Origin: Paralithodes platypus
Lineage: Eukaryota > Arthropoda > Malacostraca > Decapoda > Lithodidae
Length of the DNA: 64,000 bases
Direction: 5' to 3'
Assembly (NCBI GenBank): GCA_032716605.1
Contig: CM064480.1
Span: 46,617,372-46,681,371 of the forward strand
Shown: one piece after another, positions 1 through 11,706 of the stretch
Numbering within the stretch: the first letter of the stretch is position 1
Layout of the letters: each line of letters starts with the position of its first letter
The notes under the pieces: model-generated
What the model was told of the DNA's origin: nothing
The model's input: only the letters and a program-made list of their open reading frames with translations
Database searches by the model: none
Program-made: the position numbers and the translations under genes

Positions 1-1330
1 TACATACTTTTAATTTCAGTGCATATATACAGGTTTAGTGAATCAATATGGTGAAATCTCCGCTGTATTTAGACTATTGTATTACAATCTACCCGCAAAA
101 ATCCCGCTACCACAAAACTACCCGAGTTGACAAAATACAACCGATCGAGTTTGTATTTTAATCAACACTTGACGTCAAACAATTTAAAAAGTTAAAACCT
201 ACACTAAGTATTGCCTTATATATGCAGTATATGGGCTAGACTTAAAAATACTAAGTGTTATTGATTAATTTAACACAAGGTAGTGTTTGTGTGGGTGGAT
301 GGGTTTAGATAGAGGAGATTGTTCCTGTGTTTTCGACGATTCCATCCTTACACAAGCTATGTTTATATCGATGCTTTTGCACAAGATAGGTTTATAACAA
401 TACATTTTACCTTCCACAATTAGAGAAAATATGATTCATCACGAAGTGTAGCCTACCTGTGGAGATTAAACGCACTGTTATATTATAAACTATATGAGAT
501 ATACCGGTACCGGTATATAGTTTTGTTATCGTTATTTTTATTTTCATACTAAATCACGGTTATTTTTTCAGCTGAACATGATGGCGGTGTTTAGAATATG
601 CTATCATCAATATTGGATTTTATAGAAATAAATCTATAACGATAGTTTTTCGCTTCTATAGAATCCCAGCCGCACCAAAATATTCGCTCTCAGTTGGTTT
701 TCACCCATAATAATTGTTTTTTTTATTTCAATTTTATTATGAACGGCAAGAGGAAAGGTTATTATATAAGATTCCCCCCCCAAAAAAAAAAATAACAATA
801 ATATGTGGAATTTCACCGTAGGTGAAGGTTACTGTTCAATCCGCCCGTACTTTCCCTCCCCATTTTCACCGATAAAATGTGGGACAATGAATATTCTGTA
901 AGCAAGTGTAATATAGGATTTTTCCTTAGCTTTCTAATGGTACATATATGGCCAATGTACGATCAATTTTTTTTATTTTTCCTGAATATTTTTTGTCCGT
1001 CGCCGCTGTCACCCACTGGTAAATATTTTCGCTTCAGTTCATGGTCTATTTTCATATAATTTAACGTTCGATACAGTTTTAGATATTAGTTTCGTATATC
1101 GGCAATGAATACAGATTGTTATTTTTGAAGAACCAGCTCTCTACGACTGAAACCTGATTTTATATAAATATTTTCATACGCCTATACCTTACAAAGAAAT
1201 AATTCGACCTTATCTTACCTTAAACTTGACCGTTGAACGTAATACCTTAACACCATATGTATTGACGATATCTTCCTTACATCTTTGATTGCTAGACATC
1301 AATACAAAAACACATTGTCTTGTCCTTGTG
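1..1330. other. AT-rich intergenic DNA
   Basis: No coding, RNA or recognised mobile element is visible. The only distinct structure is a perfect 20-base palindrome at 499-518, centred on CCGGTACCGG. Short ORFs here are low-complexity and lack any family motif. Confidence 0.6.
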
Positions 1331-3560
1331 TGCTAAAACAGCCTGGTACAACACAAACTTGACCAGTCTTTTTGTGTACAAGCGCGCGGTGTGTGTAGAG
1401 TGACGTGCAGGTACCATATCCGCCCCTTTATATAGCCTATGCAATTATGTCTGTCAGGCTGCCTGACGTTGTGGCGTCGTCCTCGTCGGGTCGTCACCAT
1501 CATACCACCACCGGCCCTAATCAAGCTCCCATCGTGCCCAGTCGGGTACCGGTTTTGACCGGAATTTGGACCGTTAAGGCCGCGTCCCATACAGTACGTC
1601 AAGACCCAACAAGAGCCGATCTTTTAAAAATATTTGAATTTTTGAAAAATCGTACATGATCGAGTAACATCGTGTAAATAAATCGGCTCTACTCGAGTTG
1701 ATCTGGAACTGGACGGGGTGCCCGCCGACAGGTCCGTGAAGTCGGCCAATAATTAGTGTATGCACTATTTTTCAGCCGACTGTTTTTGATGGTCGGAGAA
1801 AAAAACCGTTAAATTTTGGACGTGCTGCTGACGTATGTTGATCGGTTTTCGGACGTGCAGCAATCGTTTTTGACGTACAATAATCGGGAATTAATCGGGC
1901 AAAATGTTCGAACCAGACTATAGTAAGCTCGACACGACCATGACATGACAAACGCCCGACTAAAAACAGACAACCAATCCGATCCTTTCGATAACGATAT
2001 CGTTACTTCGTTGTATCGTTATTTATCGAAGATATGGATATTTATCATATTTTAAATAAAAAATCTTAAATGCAGCAATGCTATCATTATTTTATTAGAA
2101 AAAAAAACACACCTGCCATTACGAGGGTTCGGTTCGGCTTTTAGTTTACCTATTTATTGACTATTCTGCGGATTTCTGCCTGATTGGCAATTAACCCGCT
2201 GAGTGCCAGCCAATTTTGACGTGTGCTTCTGCCAGTGCCAGAGTTTTTTTGTTTTTTTTGTTTTTTTGGCTAAATCTATCAAGTTGGGAGAGAAAGGAAG
2301 GATAATGGTAAAAAAAAAAACTCCCCCTCCCCAGAAATCAGGTCTCCGATGGTGATGGTCCCGAAAGTAGCTAAAAAGACACTATAGACTAAAGAGACTT
2401 TTATGGTATCGGAATGTATGGGTGGGAGGGTGGTTTTGGGGTTGGTGGGGGGAAGGTAGAAGGGTAATTGACTTGTGTTACATATATGAAGCCGATTGGT
2501 GAGGTAGTTTCACCACCACGGATTTTCCTTTTTTTCCTTTTCTTCGTACGGATACGCTAGAAGTGGGTGGTGGGAGGCGGTTGGGGGTGAGGTTGGGGGA
2601 AGGCAGAAGGGTAAGGGACTTGTCACACAAATATGGAACCGATTGGTGCAGTCGTTTCGCCGCCACAGATTTTAAATTTTTTTCCTTCTGACGGGACCGA
2701 CAGTCAGCGAGTGGGTGGGAGGAGGGATTTGGGATTTTTGTGGTGGGTAGCGTAAAGGGTAAGGTACATGTGGTAAAAATATGAAAGCAATAGGTGCAGT
2801 CGTTTCGCTGCTACGATTTTTTTTCGGCGAGGACGTATATATGCGTCCCTGGCACTCAGCGGGTTAATTAACGATTATCGCTATTTTGGAACAAAAAGTA
2901 TGACGTTACCATTACCGTTAATTCGTTAAAGCTGGAAAAAAAATTATCCGATAAACGCTAACCGAAATCGTTAACGCGTTACATTATCGCGTTACTTTAT
3001 CGCGTTAGTGCCCACCTATGGGTAGACTGTGTGGGGGTCTACGGCCCCCGACCTTTATATAGGGTTGGGTACTTGGTCGTGCTTCTGTCGTAGGAGTCGA
3101 CCCTGTCTGATGACACACGTATGTATCGTGCGACACACTTGCGCAGCACATATGCTGCTCGTCTGGCAGACGACTAACATCCTACCAACATCCAACTTAG
3201 CGTACTGTGAACGTGTTGCGCAGACGTGTGTGTCGTACTGACATCTTAATAGGGTCACGAGTTAACGTGTGGCAGACGTAAATGTGTCGTGAGTGACGTG
3301 TGAGTGACGTGCGGCTGTCCTTGTCTGGCGAGCCTCGTGTCAAACGTGTCGATTCGGCAAAAAGTTGTTAAATCGGCTAACATCGGCCGTTGTCGTGTCT
3401 TGACGTACTGTATGGGACGCGGCCTTTAGGGCATTGACGTGCCGCCCTCATGTTGCAACCGTGGTACCATCTGGCCCGTCGTGGCTATGACGTGTTACCG
3501 TCGTGGCTTCGTCGTCAAACGCGTACTTCGTGTCACTCTCTCTGCTGATGTACCAATTTG
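1330..3560. repeat. Inverted-repeat region (old DNA transposon-like)
   Basis: A segment at about 1575-1605 recurs as its reverse complement at about 3397-3427, with looser similarity outward on both sides (both arms carry a TTTATATA stretch and many GACGT words). The interior contains runs of TAACG/CGTTA at 1985-2030 and 2870-3015; the block ending at 3018 (GCGTTAGTGCCCACC) resembles the terminal repeat style of hAT elements. A separate MITE sits inside at 2191-2867. Boundaries are uncertain and no transposase is visible. Confidence 0.4.
2191..2867. mobile_element. TTAA-flanked MITE, family E
   Basis: The element starts TTAA-CCCGCTGAGTGCCAG and ends with the exact complement CTGGCACTCAGCGGG-TTAA, giving 15-base terminal inverted repeats and a TTAA duplication as in piggyBac transposons. 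It is about 677 bp and non-coding. The interior holds three diverged tandem units (about 2450-2540, 2598-2690, 2748-2830), each with an AGAAGGGTAA-like start, a GATTGGTG(A/C)(A/G)G core and a pyrimidine-rich tail. It sits inside an older inverted-repeat region. Confidence 0.75.
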
Positions 3561-6019
3561 TGTACCTCGTGGCACATCGGGACCAACATCGTGAATGTGT
3601 TAAAGGGGCTTAACGCAGTCATTATTCAGTCACACTTATATTCAACACTGAATTTTAAGTACTATAGGCTTTCAAGCAACACCTTCTGTCGAGCCTTAGT
3701 TATCCAGAAGTTGCATAATTATATACACGGGAAACTCGCTTTATTCCCGTATAACTCATATAACTACGTATTCAGCCACACACACACACATATATATATA
3801 TATACAGGGTGAAACTTTGAGTATCATTTGTTCTATAACCATATTGTTACGACTGAGGTTTAAATATATCAGGGCTCTTATTCATTGGACTAGTAATGGC
3901 ATAAATGCTACAACGGAAAGCGCTAGATCCAACCTCTGATGTATATTCCCAGTGAACAAAGAACACAAATACTCTACAGAGTTCTATATGCAATAATAGG
4001 CTATCAAACTCTCAATAAATGTGCGTCTACTCTAGGCTTAATGTTATGTGAAAACAGCCTATTACTACCTATAACCGAAGGTGCTTGGTTATGGTATGCA
4101 AAGTAAGGTGGTAAAAGAAGTTACAGCTTACGTTACTTTAATCAATAAATGTCAGGCACTCCTGCATGAAAGAAAGTGCACTAAAGTCCTTCAACACTAA
4201 CAAGGAATCTTCTTTAAATGTTAGATGCTATAAAGATGCTCGTATCGGAAATGGAACCCAAAAAGGCAGGCAGCGGAACAATGCTCGTGCAGGCTATGCA
4301 CACAAAAAGGCAGAATATATAATGCCGTCGGAGCCAAGAATATCCAAAACACTACAACAATAATAATCACCACGACAATGCAGTATTCCTATCAACAAAA
4401 GGAGCCTAAGTCGTTTGTGTCTCCATACATCAACTAGGCTGCGAAATTCTTGTGTAATCATAAATGGGTATGCAAAAGAAAAGAGTAATTAGGTTAATAT
4501 ACTTAATGTCTACTGTGACTGATAAAGTCTAGCTAGAGTCAATGATACGAGATACTGGTGCGCATGGCATGCCGCATAGCCTAGTGCAAATCTCAAGTCT
4601 GTGCGTCAAATATTACTTTATAGGGAAGGGTAGCTCTCTTGAGAAACCTTAATACCGAAGTATTAAGCGTTCTCCTGGCGTACCTCAAAGACAAACAACG
4701 AGCTTAGAACAGTGCAAAATGGTATAGGCAAAAAGCCCTCATTCGTGCATGCTCTACTCTCAATGGCACACAGACTAGAATTTACTCAATCAACTCCAGT
4801 TCTCAGGTATGTCGTGCAGCTTTTTCCTAAAGCCAGCACTCATAGGAAACAATACCTTATAATATCAGACCCCTAGTCTAGCATTATCTAATCCAGCAGA
4901 ACACTAATAATTAAAGGAAGCGGTACTAAACAATATGAATGCCAACCAATGCTTCATGATCAACTTATCTTAACAACTAAACATACATAGGTTATATCAG
5001 ACCTTAACGCACAATACAACTGGCCAGCATGAAGCTGATTTTTCAGAGTTAACCAGAGGGGGTATAATATTAATAAAAGGTGGTGAAAGATATGGAAAAT
5101 GAGAGAGATAGGCAGAGGAAAAGATTCTCAGGTGCAGTTCGGGGGACAGGTAGCAAGGGATAAAGATGGATGCGTTCTAGAAACCAGATCTGAGGGAGAG
5201 AGTGGCGAGGAACCAGTATATATACCGGGACTAGGTCGAGCCGTGTGGGAAAAAAGCGGTAACAAGTCCTCTAGCCACTAGCAAGGGAGCTAGCAGCATG
5301 GTAAGGACCTCTCTCAACCAACCCCCACGAGGCAGCCAGCCGTGACGTCATCGAGCGGGGCAAAAACACTGCGCGCCCCCCTCTCACTCTGTTCTACTCT
5401 CTCTCTCTCTCCCAGATCCCATCATTACTAGTTAATGATAAAACATATACTTTACAATTAAATATATAAAGCCTTGACATGGGTGAAAACAAAGAGCCTT
5501 TCTGGACTGCCCATGACACGAGCTTTCATATGAAATAAAGCACACTCTAATACATAAACTGTAGCCCCATCCAATGCCCTGGCGATCCTAGCGAGTCACT
5601 GTAGGACAAGCCATGCGGTTCTAACGGAGTGGTTAACGTCACAATATGCTCTCCTTGACCCCTGTACAGGACCCAACATTCAAGCAATTAAGAATTAAAG
5701 TTTGTGGCATGGGCTAGGAGCTTCGCAGGGTGATGGGAGACGAGTTTGTTGCCAGTTAAATATATGTAATAGTTTGTTTTGTTTTGACATAAATGAGATG
5801 ACGGGGTCCGGCCAACAAAAGCCAAAACCAGTCAAACACTTGCTCCCGTCTATGGGTGATCATCACACCATTCAGTGCCGCATTGCTACCATAAAGAGTA
5901 AATCACGCACTAACAAACCTCCCCACCACCAGACTCAGCTTGAACAATACCCAGTGACTAATGAGATAGAAAACGCGCGTCTCACCCTCCACCAAGACCT
6001 CCCCAAATCTGAGCCAGAC
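3561..6019. other. No gene recognised
   Basis: Intergenic sequence with a short CA/TA microsatellite at 3777-3806 and a pyrimidine tract at 5385-5413. A 130-codon open frame from 5702 runs into the MITE at 6020, matches no family I know and is not called as a gene. Confidence 0.45.
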
Positions 6020-6254
6020 TTAACTCTTTCACGCTTTTATGACGCAGAGGTTGCCAGATTAGCAATACGAAATAGAGTTCTCTCACTCTTATAATTACCT
6101 CTCCAAAATTAGTTTTCTGCCCACAGCTAACTAAAAGACAACTGCAGAGGTTGAAGTATCTAAACTAAAGGTTTCTAAATACCCATGATGGTAACAAAGG
6201 CTTTAAAGTATCCCTAATAGGCTCAAAACTGCGTCATAAGCGTGAATGGGTTAA
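6020..6254. mobile_element. TTAA-flanked MITE, family C copy 1
   Basis: It opens TTAACTCTTTCACGC and closes GCGTGAATGGGTTAA, with TGACGCA/TGCGTCA just inside. The interior closely matches 36662-36894 and 56544-56771. It is about 235 bp, non-coding, with termini of piggyBac-like form. Confidence 0.75.
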
Positions 6255-6870
6255 ACTATGACGAGGAGATATTTATGCAAATTCGCCACCAGTCCCCTCA
6301 ATACTCACACATCCAAACTTACCAATAGGAGCAAGTTAACTTTGTCGAGGCTAGCAAACAGGCCAAATTCACCTATATACATTCCCCACAAATTATCACC
6401 ATATCAACTACAAATTCACTACATCTGCCCCAACAGTTATTTATTTTTCCAGACCACAGCGAGCCCTATCGTAGCCCAAATTAAACATAAATAAATTTAG
6501 AATGTCCACCCAGTTCTAAACATATACCGTTCATATCTTTAATACAAGAATTAACCTCAGGATAAATCGAAAACCCCTAAGCTCTATGTCTATAATCCAC
6601 TGAGAAACACACCCCTTAACCCCATTCATAAAAGAGTTACTACCTGCCCGTGCCAAGGGTAAGTTAGGCAAAACTGAGCTCTGGCTTTTCGGGTACCTCT
6701 TCCTTCTAGGACGAACGTGCTTAATTAGCCATCTTGGTTCGGAGTTAGACTTATGTAGGGGTATAGCCAATTTACCCCTTAAAAGGTTATAAAAGCAGTG
6801 AAGAACAAGTGAAAACAGTGTAGCTAGTGACCCCGAAGAAGGACCGAGAGAAAGAGAGAGACTATATAGG
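6255..6870. other. No gene recognised
   Basis: Unique-looking AT-rich sequence between a MITE and a SINE. The short reading frames here show no recognisable family motif. Confidence 0.4.
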
Positions 6871-7345
6871 GGAGGCGTGGCAGAGTGGTCTTGCCACTGG
6901 ACTGGTAATCCAATGGACCCGGGTTCGAATCCCAATATGTCAATGGGAAGATATTACTGGGATGGAATTTGTGCTGTACCTAGTATCAGTGCATTACCAC
7001 AGCACACCGAAATGCCAAAAAAATACCCTCATTGTTCCCTGATTAAATAGCATTGTATGAATATTCCCATATTCAAAAATATGCTACAGGGGGGCAATGC
7101 CTAGTGAGTTAATTGCTCAATAGGTGGCATTCTGAGAGTGAGGGTCCGAGCCTCGGGGATGAGACTGTGAAGCGCAGAGGCGGAGCAGCTTCAGAGATGG
7201 AATTGCTTCGACCTGTGAAGCTTCGCATGTCTCACTCCCTAGGCTGGAGCAATACCTCACGGGCTTCTCCGTGTTCAGCGTTAGAGTGTAAAGGCTATCA
7301 GCCTATGCCCGAGAGGGAGTAGTTGGAATATAGAAAACAAAACAA
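6871..7345 (+). mobile_element. tRNA-derived SINE, family 1, with head
   Basis: The head looks like a tRNA: an A-box-like TGGCAGAGTGG at 6878-6888, a hairpin that would display GGT in a 7-base anticodon loop, and a B-box GGGTTCGAATCCC at 6921-6933. The body that follows (from CAATGGGAAGATATTA) recurs at 41408-41885, and both copies end in an A-rich tail after GGAATATAGAAAA. The acceptor stem does not pair well, so this is a Pol III-type repeat rather than a working tRNA gene. tRNA-Thr is the best guess for its source. Confidence 0.6.
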
Positions 7346-8834
7346 AAACAAAAAAACTACGAACGTGTGAAGTCGCAGAGCCCCTTGTGCAAAAAGGAAA
7401 GGACAACCGACGCTGTTACCACATGCTCGCCAGATCCTCTCCCAGGCTTCTAGTTCTCTTCTCAAGCCTTTAAGTGGCTCTTGTTTTGTTAAGTGTAATG
7501 ATGACTGCAACAAGGGTTAACAAGATATGTTGAGATTCACGTTAACGTAACTAGAGATTTTCCATTCTCTTCTTTTCCTAGTATTCGCCACTCGATTTCT
7601 AGAGAACATAACACACATCTATCCGTGGAATAAATATATATATATAATATTTATATATATAATTCTTGGAATATAGGTTCCTATATTTTAATAAACATAT
7701 ATTCGTTCGGGAAATTATACATGCACCTATACATGTAAAACTAGTGAACACTTAATCAGATCTTGCTTGTATGTAATATCATCAATTGGATACATAATTC
7801 ATAGGTAAGTTGTTCACAGAGTGCTTTACTATTCAGTCTCCTATTTTGACTATTGTTATTCTTACGCTAATGACTTATAATTCATGTTAAGTATTATATG
7901 AGTTATTTATAACTCTTTATATTCACGTCGCATTAACTTTTCACTCGGCGAAAATTTCAGTCACGCATACTGACTATTATATTTATTTGCCCCCTTTGTG
8001 AATCTATATTAATTATTATTACTCTTTGAGGTATTTGAGTTTAATTTCATGTCTATGTTGAAATAATGTAAAAGTTATTCATATATCAAAATAGTATCTT
8101 AATTTACATAAACCTTTAGTGCTGCATCACAGTAATTATTATCTACCATCATTGGGAAGGTACCTCGTGGTTGCAATTTTCTATCAGGATACTATTTATT
8201 GATTTGAGACTAACATCTCTGTGTATACTGTCTTACTTGTGGTTATTATAGTGACATTGTATCTATCCACATGTACTATTTATATTATAATCTTATGTAT
8301 TCCTGAAATTCCATTATTCTAGGATCACATATATTTATTATTTTGATTTATATACATATGTTTGATCGCAAAGCTCATTCCCATATATGAGACTCGATCC
8401 TATTGATTGTCTGATTTATGATTGTACCCTAGCTGTTAAGGAATATAACTTGTGAACTTCGATTGTGTATTCTGTGACCATTGATTATAATTGTTGTGTA
8501 ACTTATAATATTGAAGTTCATTGTGTACCAGTTGAATATCTATAGTTCCCGTCCTTTCCTAAGGTGGAAAACGGAACTACTGTAAAGCACGTTAAATTAT
8601 AACGTCGCATAACAATAAGTACAAGAAGACTTTCCTCATGACTTGGTATTTATACTTTGAAGATACAACGCACTATAGGAACAAGGACATACTGGAGGGA
8701 GAAAAGTGAAAAATGTGAAGGAGATAATACTTCGAGGAGAGAGTTTTATATAATATTATATGATATATATTATATATTATTATGCATTATTGTTTGTAGT
8801 AATAGATCGTTTTTGTATTTCGCCATAAAACAAA

Positions 8835-8836
<2 letters not shown>
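7346..8836. other. AT-rich intergenic DNA
   Basis: No ORF of note, no terminal repeats and no RNA motif seen. Composition is very AT-rich throughout. Confidence 0.5.

Positions 8837-8882
<46 letters not shown>
8837..8882. repeat. (TA)n microsatellite
   Basis: Uninterrupted AT dinucleotide run of about 23 units. Confidence 0.95.
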
Positions 8883-8887
<5 letters not shown>

Positions 8888-9059
8888 GCAGCTTGATAAT
8901 TTGTTTAAATAATGGGTGTGAAAAGCATAATTAAAGTGTCCATAATTATCTACCCATTAAACGGCATGTTGATGGTAATTAAAACCCATTAAATAAAAGG
9001 ATCGAAAGGTAAATTGCTATTCATGTACCCAAAATATATATATATTTTTCTCATCCTCT

Positions 9060-10100
9060 TTATGCCCTAGAGGTTTGGAGAGTAGACGAAAATTATGATG
9101 GACAGGAACACGAAACGAAACAGAAGATAAATAAACCTGGACAGCGAAATGGAGAGAGAGTATAAATGAGAATGGAATGAATATGCTTTGAGTCTATATT
9201 GCACTTGTTTAAGGGGGTACTAGTCGTTTTTTATGGACCTCCTTCTCCCTCGTGTTCAGCATATTAGTTTTGAGATTTTAAGACGTTCCTTCCATTAGTT
9301 TGACGATTGTAATACCTTTCACCCCATTTCCTTGTCAATTTCAAGACCTTTCGTGCCATTTAGGTGTCGATTTTTTCCTGGCAAGCGATAGCGAGCCTGT
9401 AATTTTAAGAAAAACCGGCCGGGATATTTTTCTATCGAAAAATGTACAAATTTATCTAGGGGGTGTTTTTTTAAGCTTGATGGATGTCTAACGAGGAAAC
9501 TAAAAATTAATGAATAAATTAATTCATAGCCCCCCAAAACGGCCACTGTCCCCTTAATTTGTTTTAACATACCTAGTTATGATTAAGGTAGATACAAGGT
9601 GCCGTTGTAAAGGCTTTATTAACCTTTAATACCTTCACCTGACCTGAGCTGAACTGGAGAAAAGGGAAGGGAAAAGAGATGGCAGATATTTAAAACCTGG
9701 ACAGCGAAATACAGGCATGATGGAAGAGTAGAAATGGGAATGGGATGCAAATACGTTGAGTCTACTGTATAATGGTCCTTTTTTTGTACATACCTAGCGA
9801 TGATTATGTTGAAAAGGGAAAGGAAAAGAGATGGAAGTTATATATAACCTTAAGAGCGAAATACAGACAGGGAGGGAGAGAGAGGGAGAGGGAGAGAGTA
9901 AAAATGGGAAGGAAGGGATGGAAATGCTCGGAGTCGATAATACACATTATTTTTGCTTAATTATAGCGATGATTATGGAGAAAAATAAAAGCAACAGAGA
10001 TGGAAGACATATAAAATCCGGACAGTGAAATATACGCATGATGAAAATGAAAACATGGTAAGGAAGGGATGGATAAAGCCGAGTAGGGAGCGGCAGAGAC
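9060..10100 (+). repeat. Degenerate satellite, about 160-190 bp unit, 4 units
   Basis: Four diverged units share AAAAGAGATGG(A/C)AG, then (C)CGGACAG(C/T)GAAAT, then AATGGGAA-GGGATG and GAGTC-ATA, spaced about 160-190 bases apart (around 9110-9205, 9655-9775, 9810-9955, 9975-10090). Units two to four are also linked by the word AGCGATGATTATG. A TTAA MITE (9209-9557) separates the first unit from the rest. Confidence 0.55.
9209..9557 (+). mobile_element. TTAA-flanked MITE, family B copy 1
   Basis: It begins TTAAGGGGG and ends CCCCTTAA. The body carries the family B signatures: GGACC(C/T)CCTTCTCCCT, TTAAGACGTT, a GCGATAGCGAGCCTG core and ACCGGCC. Non-coding, about 349 bp, with TTAA at both edges. 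It has inserted into a local satellite array. Confidence 0.75.
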
Positions 10101-10290
10101 CCTATAGAAACATATATTGGGGCCAACCTCAGCCATATAGGTACCATTGGTGTCCTTAGCTAGGGTGGCAAACGAAAACTTGTTCTCTCCATTGTTATAT
10201 TTATTATTGTATATGTAAAGTAAAACTTTTTGTGAACAGCTCTTATTGTCTTTGAAAGTGATACAATGGCCTAAACAATGCCGTTTCAAG

Positions 10291-10453
10291 TTAAGGGGAA
10301 CATCTGTTTCCTCAAGTAATAATAAGTTTTTACCCCCAAGACTTCCCTTCGAGATAAATTTGTGTATTAATCGGTAGAAAAATTCCCGGTCAAAGGCCGG
10401 TTTATCCTAAATTGCAGGTTTGCTATCGCTCACCAGGAACAAATCTACACCTA
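10291..10453 (-). mobile_element. Family B MITE, left half (split by LINE)
   Basis: It starts TTAAGGGGA and runs through GGTCAAAGGCCGG and GCTATCGCTCACCAGG, then stops at ACACCTA. The expected continuation (GGCACGAAAGGT...) resumes at about 14949. This element is the outermost layer of the nest at 10291-15015. Confidence 0.65.
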
Positions 10454-10995
10454 TTTTTGTATGTATTTATTTTATTTTGTTGTATGTGTGTATGAAGGAG
10501 AAAAAAGGCAGCTGCCTATAGCGAGTGTCTCCCCAAAAGCCATAAGAAAGACAGAAAACCAAATCCAAGGGACGTTGGGGTCTAAATGCCTGGACACACG
10601 TAGCTTAAAGCAGTCTAAGTCATAGGACGAAGGAAATATTGACTGAGGGAGAGAGTTCCAGAGTTCACTAGTTGAATAGAAGAAAGACTGACAAAAATTG
10701 GTAATTTTTGGATTGGAGAGTTGGATGGAATAGGAGTGGGACTGTGTTGCAAGGGAGGAGGTATGCACTGAGAGAGCTCTGAAGAACACTGATTGTTGTA
10801 ATAGCAATAGAAGAGTGAAAGAGATGCAACACTGCGGCGTGTAGAAAGCGATTATAGAGAAATAGTATGAGGAAGTGAGTTGATGAAGCAAAATGCTTTT
10901 AACTCTACCCTTTCGAGAAGTGCGGTATGGGTGGAACCTCCCCACACATGCGAACAATACTTGATACATGAGCGTACTGTGCCCATATACATAGC
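10454..10995 (-). pseudogene. Outer LINE-X copy, 3' part (minus)
   Basis: In minus orientation this encodes the C-terminal end of a Jockey-type LINE protein, including FFYSTSELWNSLPQS and FKLRVSRHLDPNVP, the usual 'WNSLP' tail of these ORF2 proteins. A frameshift precedes it: the stretch before the tail (about 10880-10990) reads as the CIEYCSHVWGG region only in another frame. The 3' end is an A-rich AAATAAAATAAATA tail. It joins the segment at 13837-14948 if the intervening plus-strand insert is removed. Inactive. Confidence 0.75.
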
Positions 10996-11706
10996 TGCGG
11001 TTGTGGACGGCCATCGCTCACTTCCTCACCCTATAAACTCCGGTGTTCCTCAGGGCTCTGTCCTATCTCCTATTCTCTTTCTAATTTTTATAAAGGATAT
11101 TCTCAACTGTACCTCAATTCCCATCCATTCATACACAGACGACTCAACCTTACACTACTCCATTAGGTTTTCAGAACACCCAAGCCAGCAATTTCTCAAC
11201 GACAAATGGAATGAAACCATAGAACACTTAAATTCTGATCTAACTACTATCTCCAATTGGGGCAGAGAAAACCTTGTTACCTTTAATGCTTCCAAAACCC
11301 AATTTCTCCATCTATCTACCCGTCAGGAACTCCCAGTAGACTATCCCTTATTCTTCAACAATACAAAAATCAATCCTTCATCTTCTCTCAATATTCTTGG
11401 TGTCTCTTTTTCTTCTGCTCTCAGTTGGAAGGACCATATTACCAGTCTTGCTAAGACAGCCTCCCAGAAGCTGGGTGTGCTCAACCGCCTCAGGGGGTTC
11501 TTTACCCCTACACAGCTTCTTGCTTTGTACAGGGGCATAGTGCATCCTTGTATTGAGTATTGTTCACATGTGGGGGTAGGTTCCTCTCACACCACTCTCC
11601 TAGACAAAGTTGAAAGGAAGGCCTTTTGTATCATTAACTCCCGTCTACTCACCAATTCTCTGCAATCTCTCTCTCTCCGCCGCAATGTTGCATCTCTCTC
11701 GTTACA
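10996..11706 (+). pseudogene. Inner LINE-X copy, RT part (plus)
   Basis: A plus-strand frame covers the second half of a reverse transcriptase: GVPQGSVLSPILFLIFI, then YTDD where YADD is usual, then the LGVSFSSALSW and CIEYCSHV thumb and connection region. It begins abruptly inside the RT and so is 5'-truncated. It ends at about 11706 where a second LINE has inserted, and its 3' end resumes at 13446. The flanks are AGCTGCGG (10990) and AGCTATGCGG (13836), a likely imperfect target duplication in the outer LINE-X. Confidence 0.75.

Noticed and set aside
5702..6094. 130-codon ORF
   Set aside because: Its last 25 codons lie in a MITE and the rest shows no recognisable motif, no splice evidence and no second copy of the coding part.
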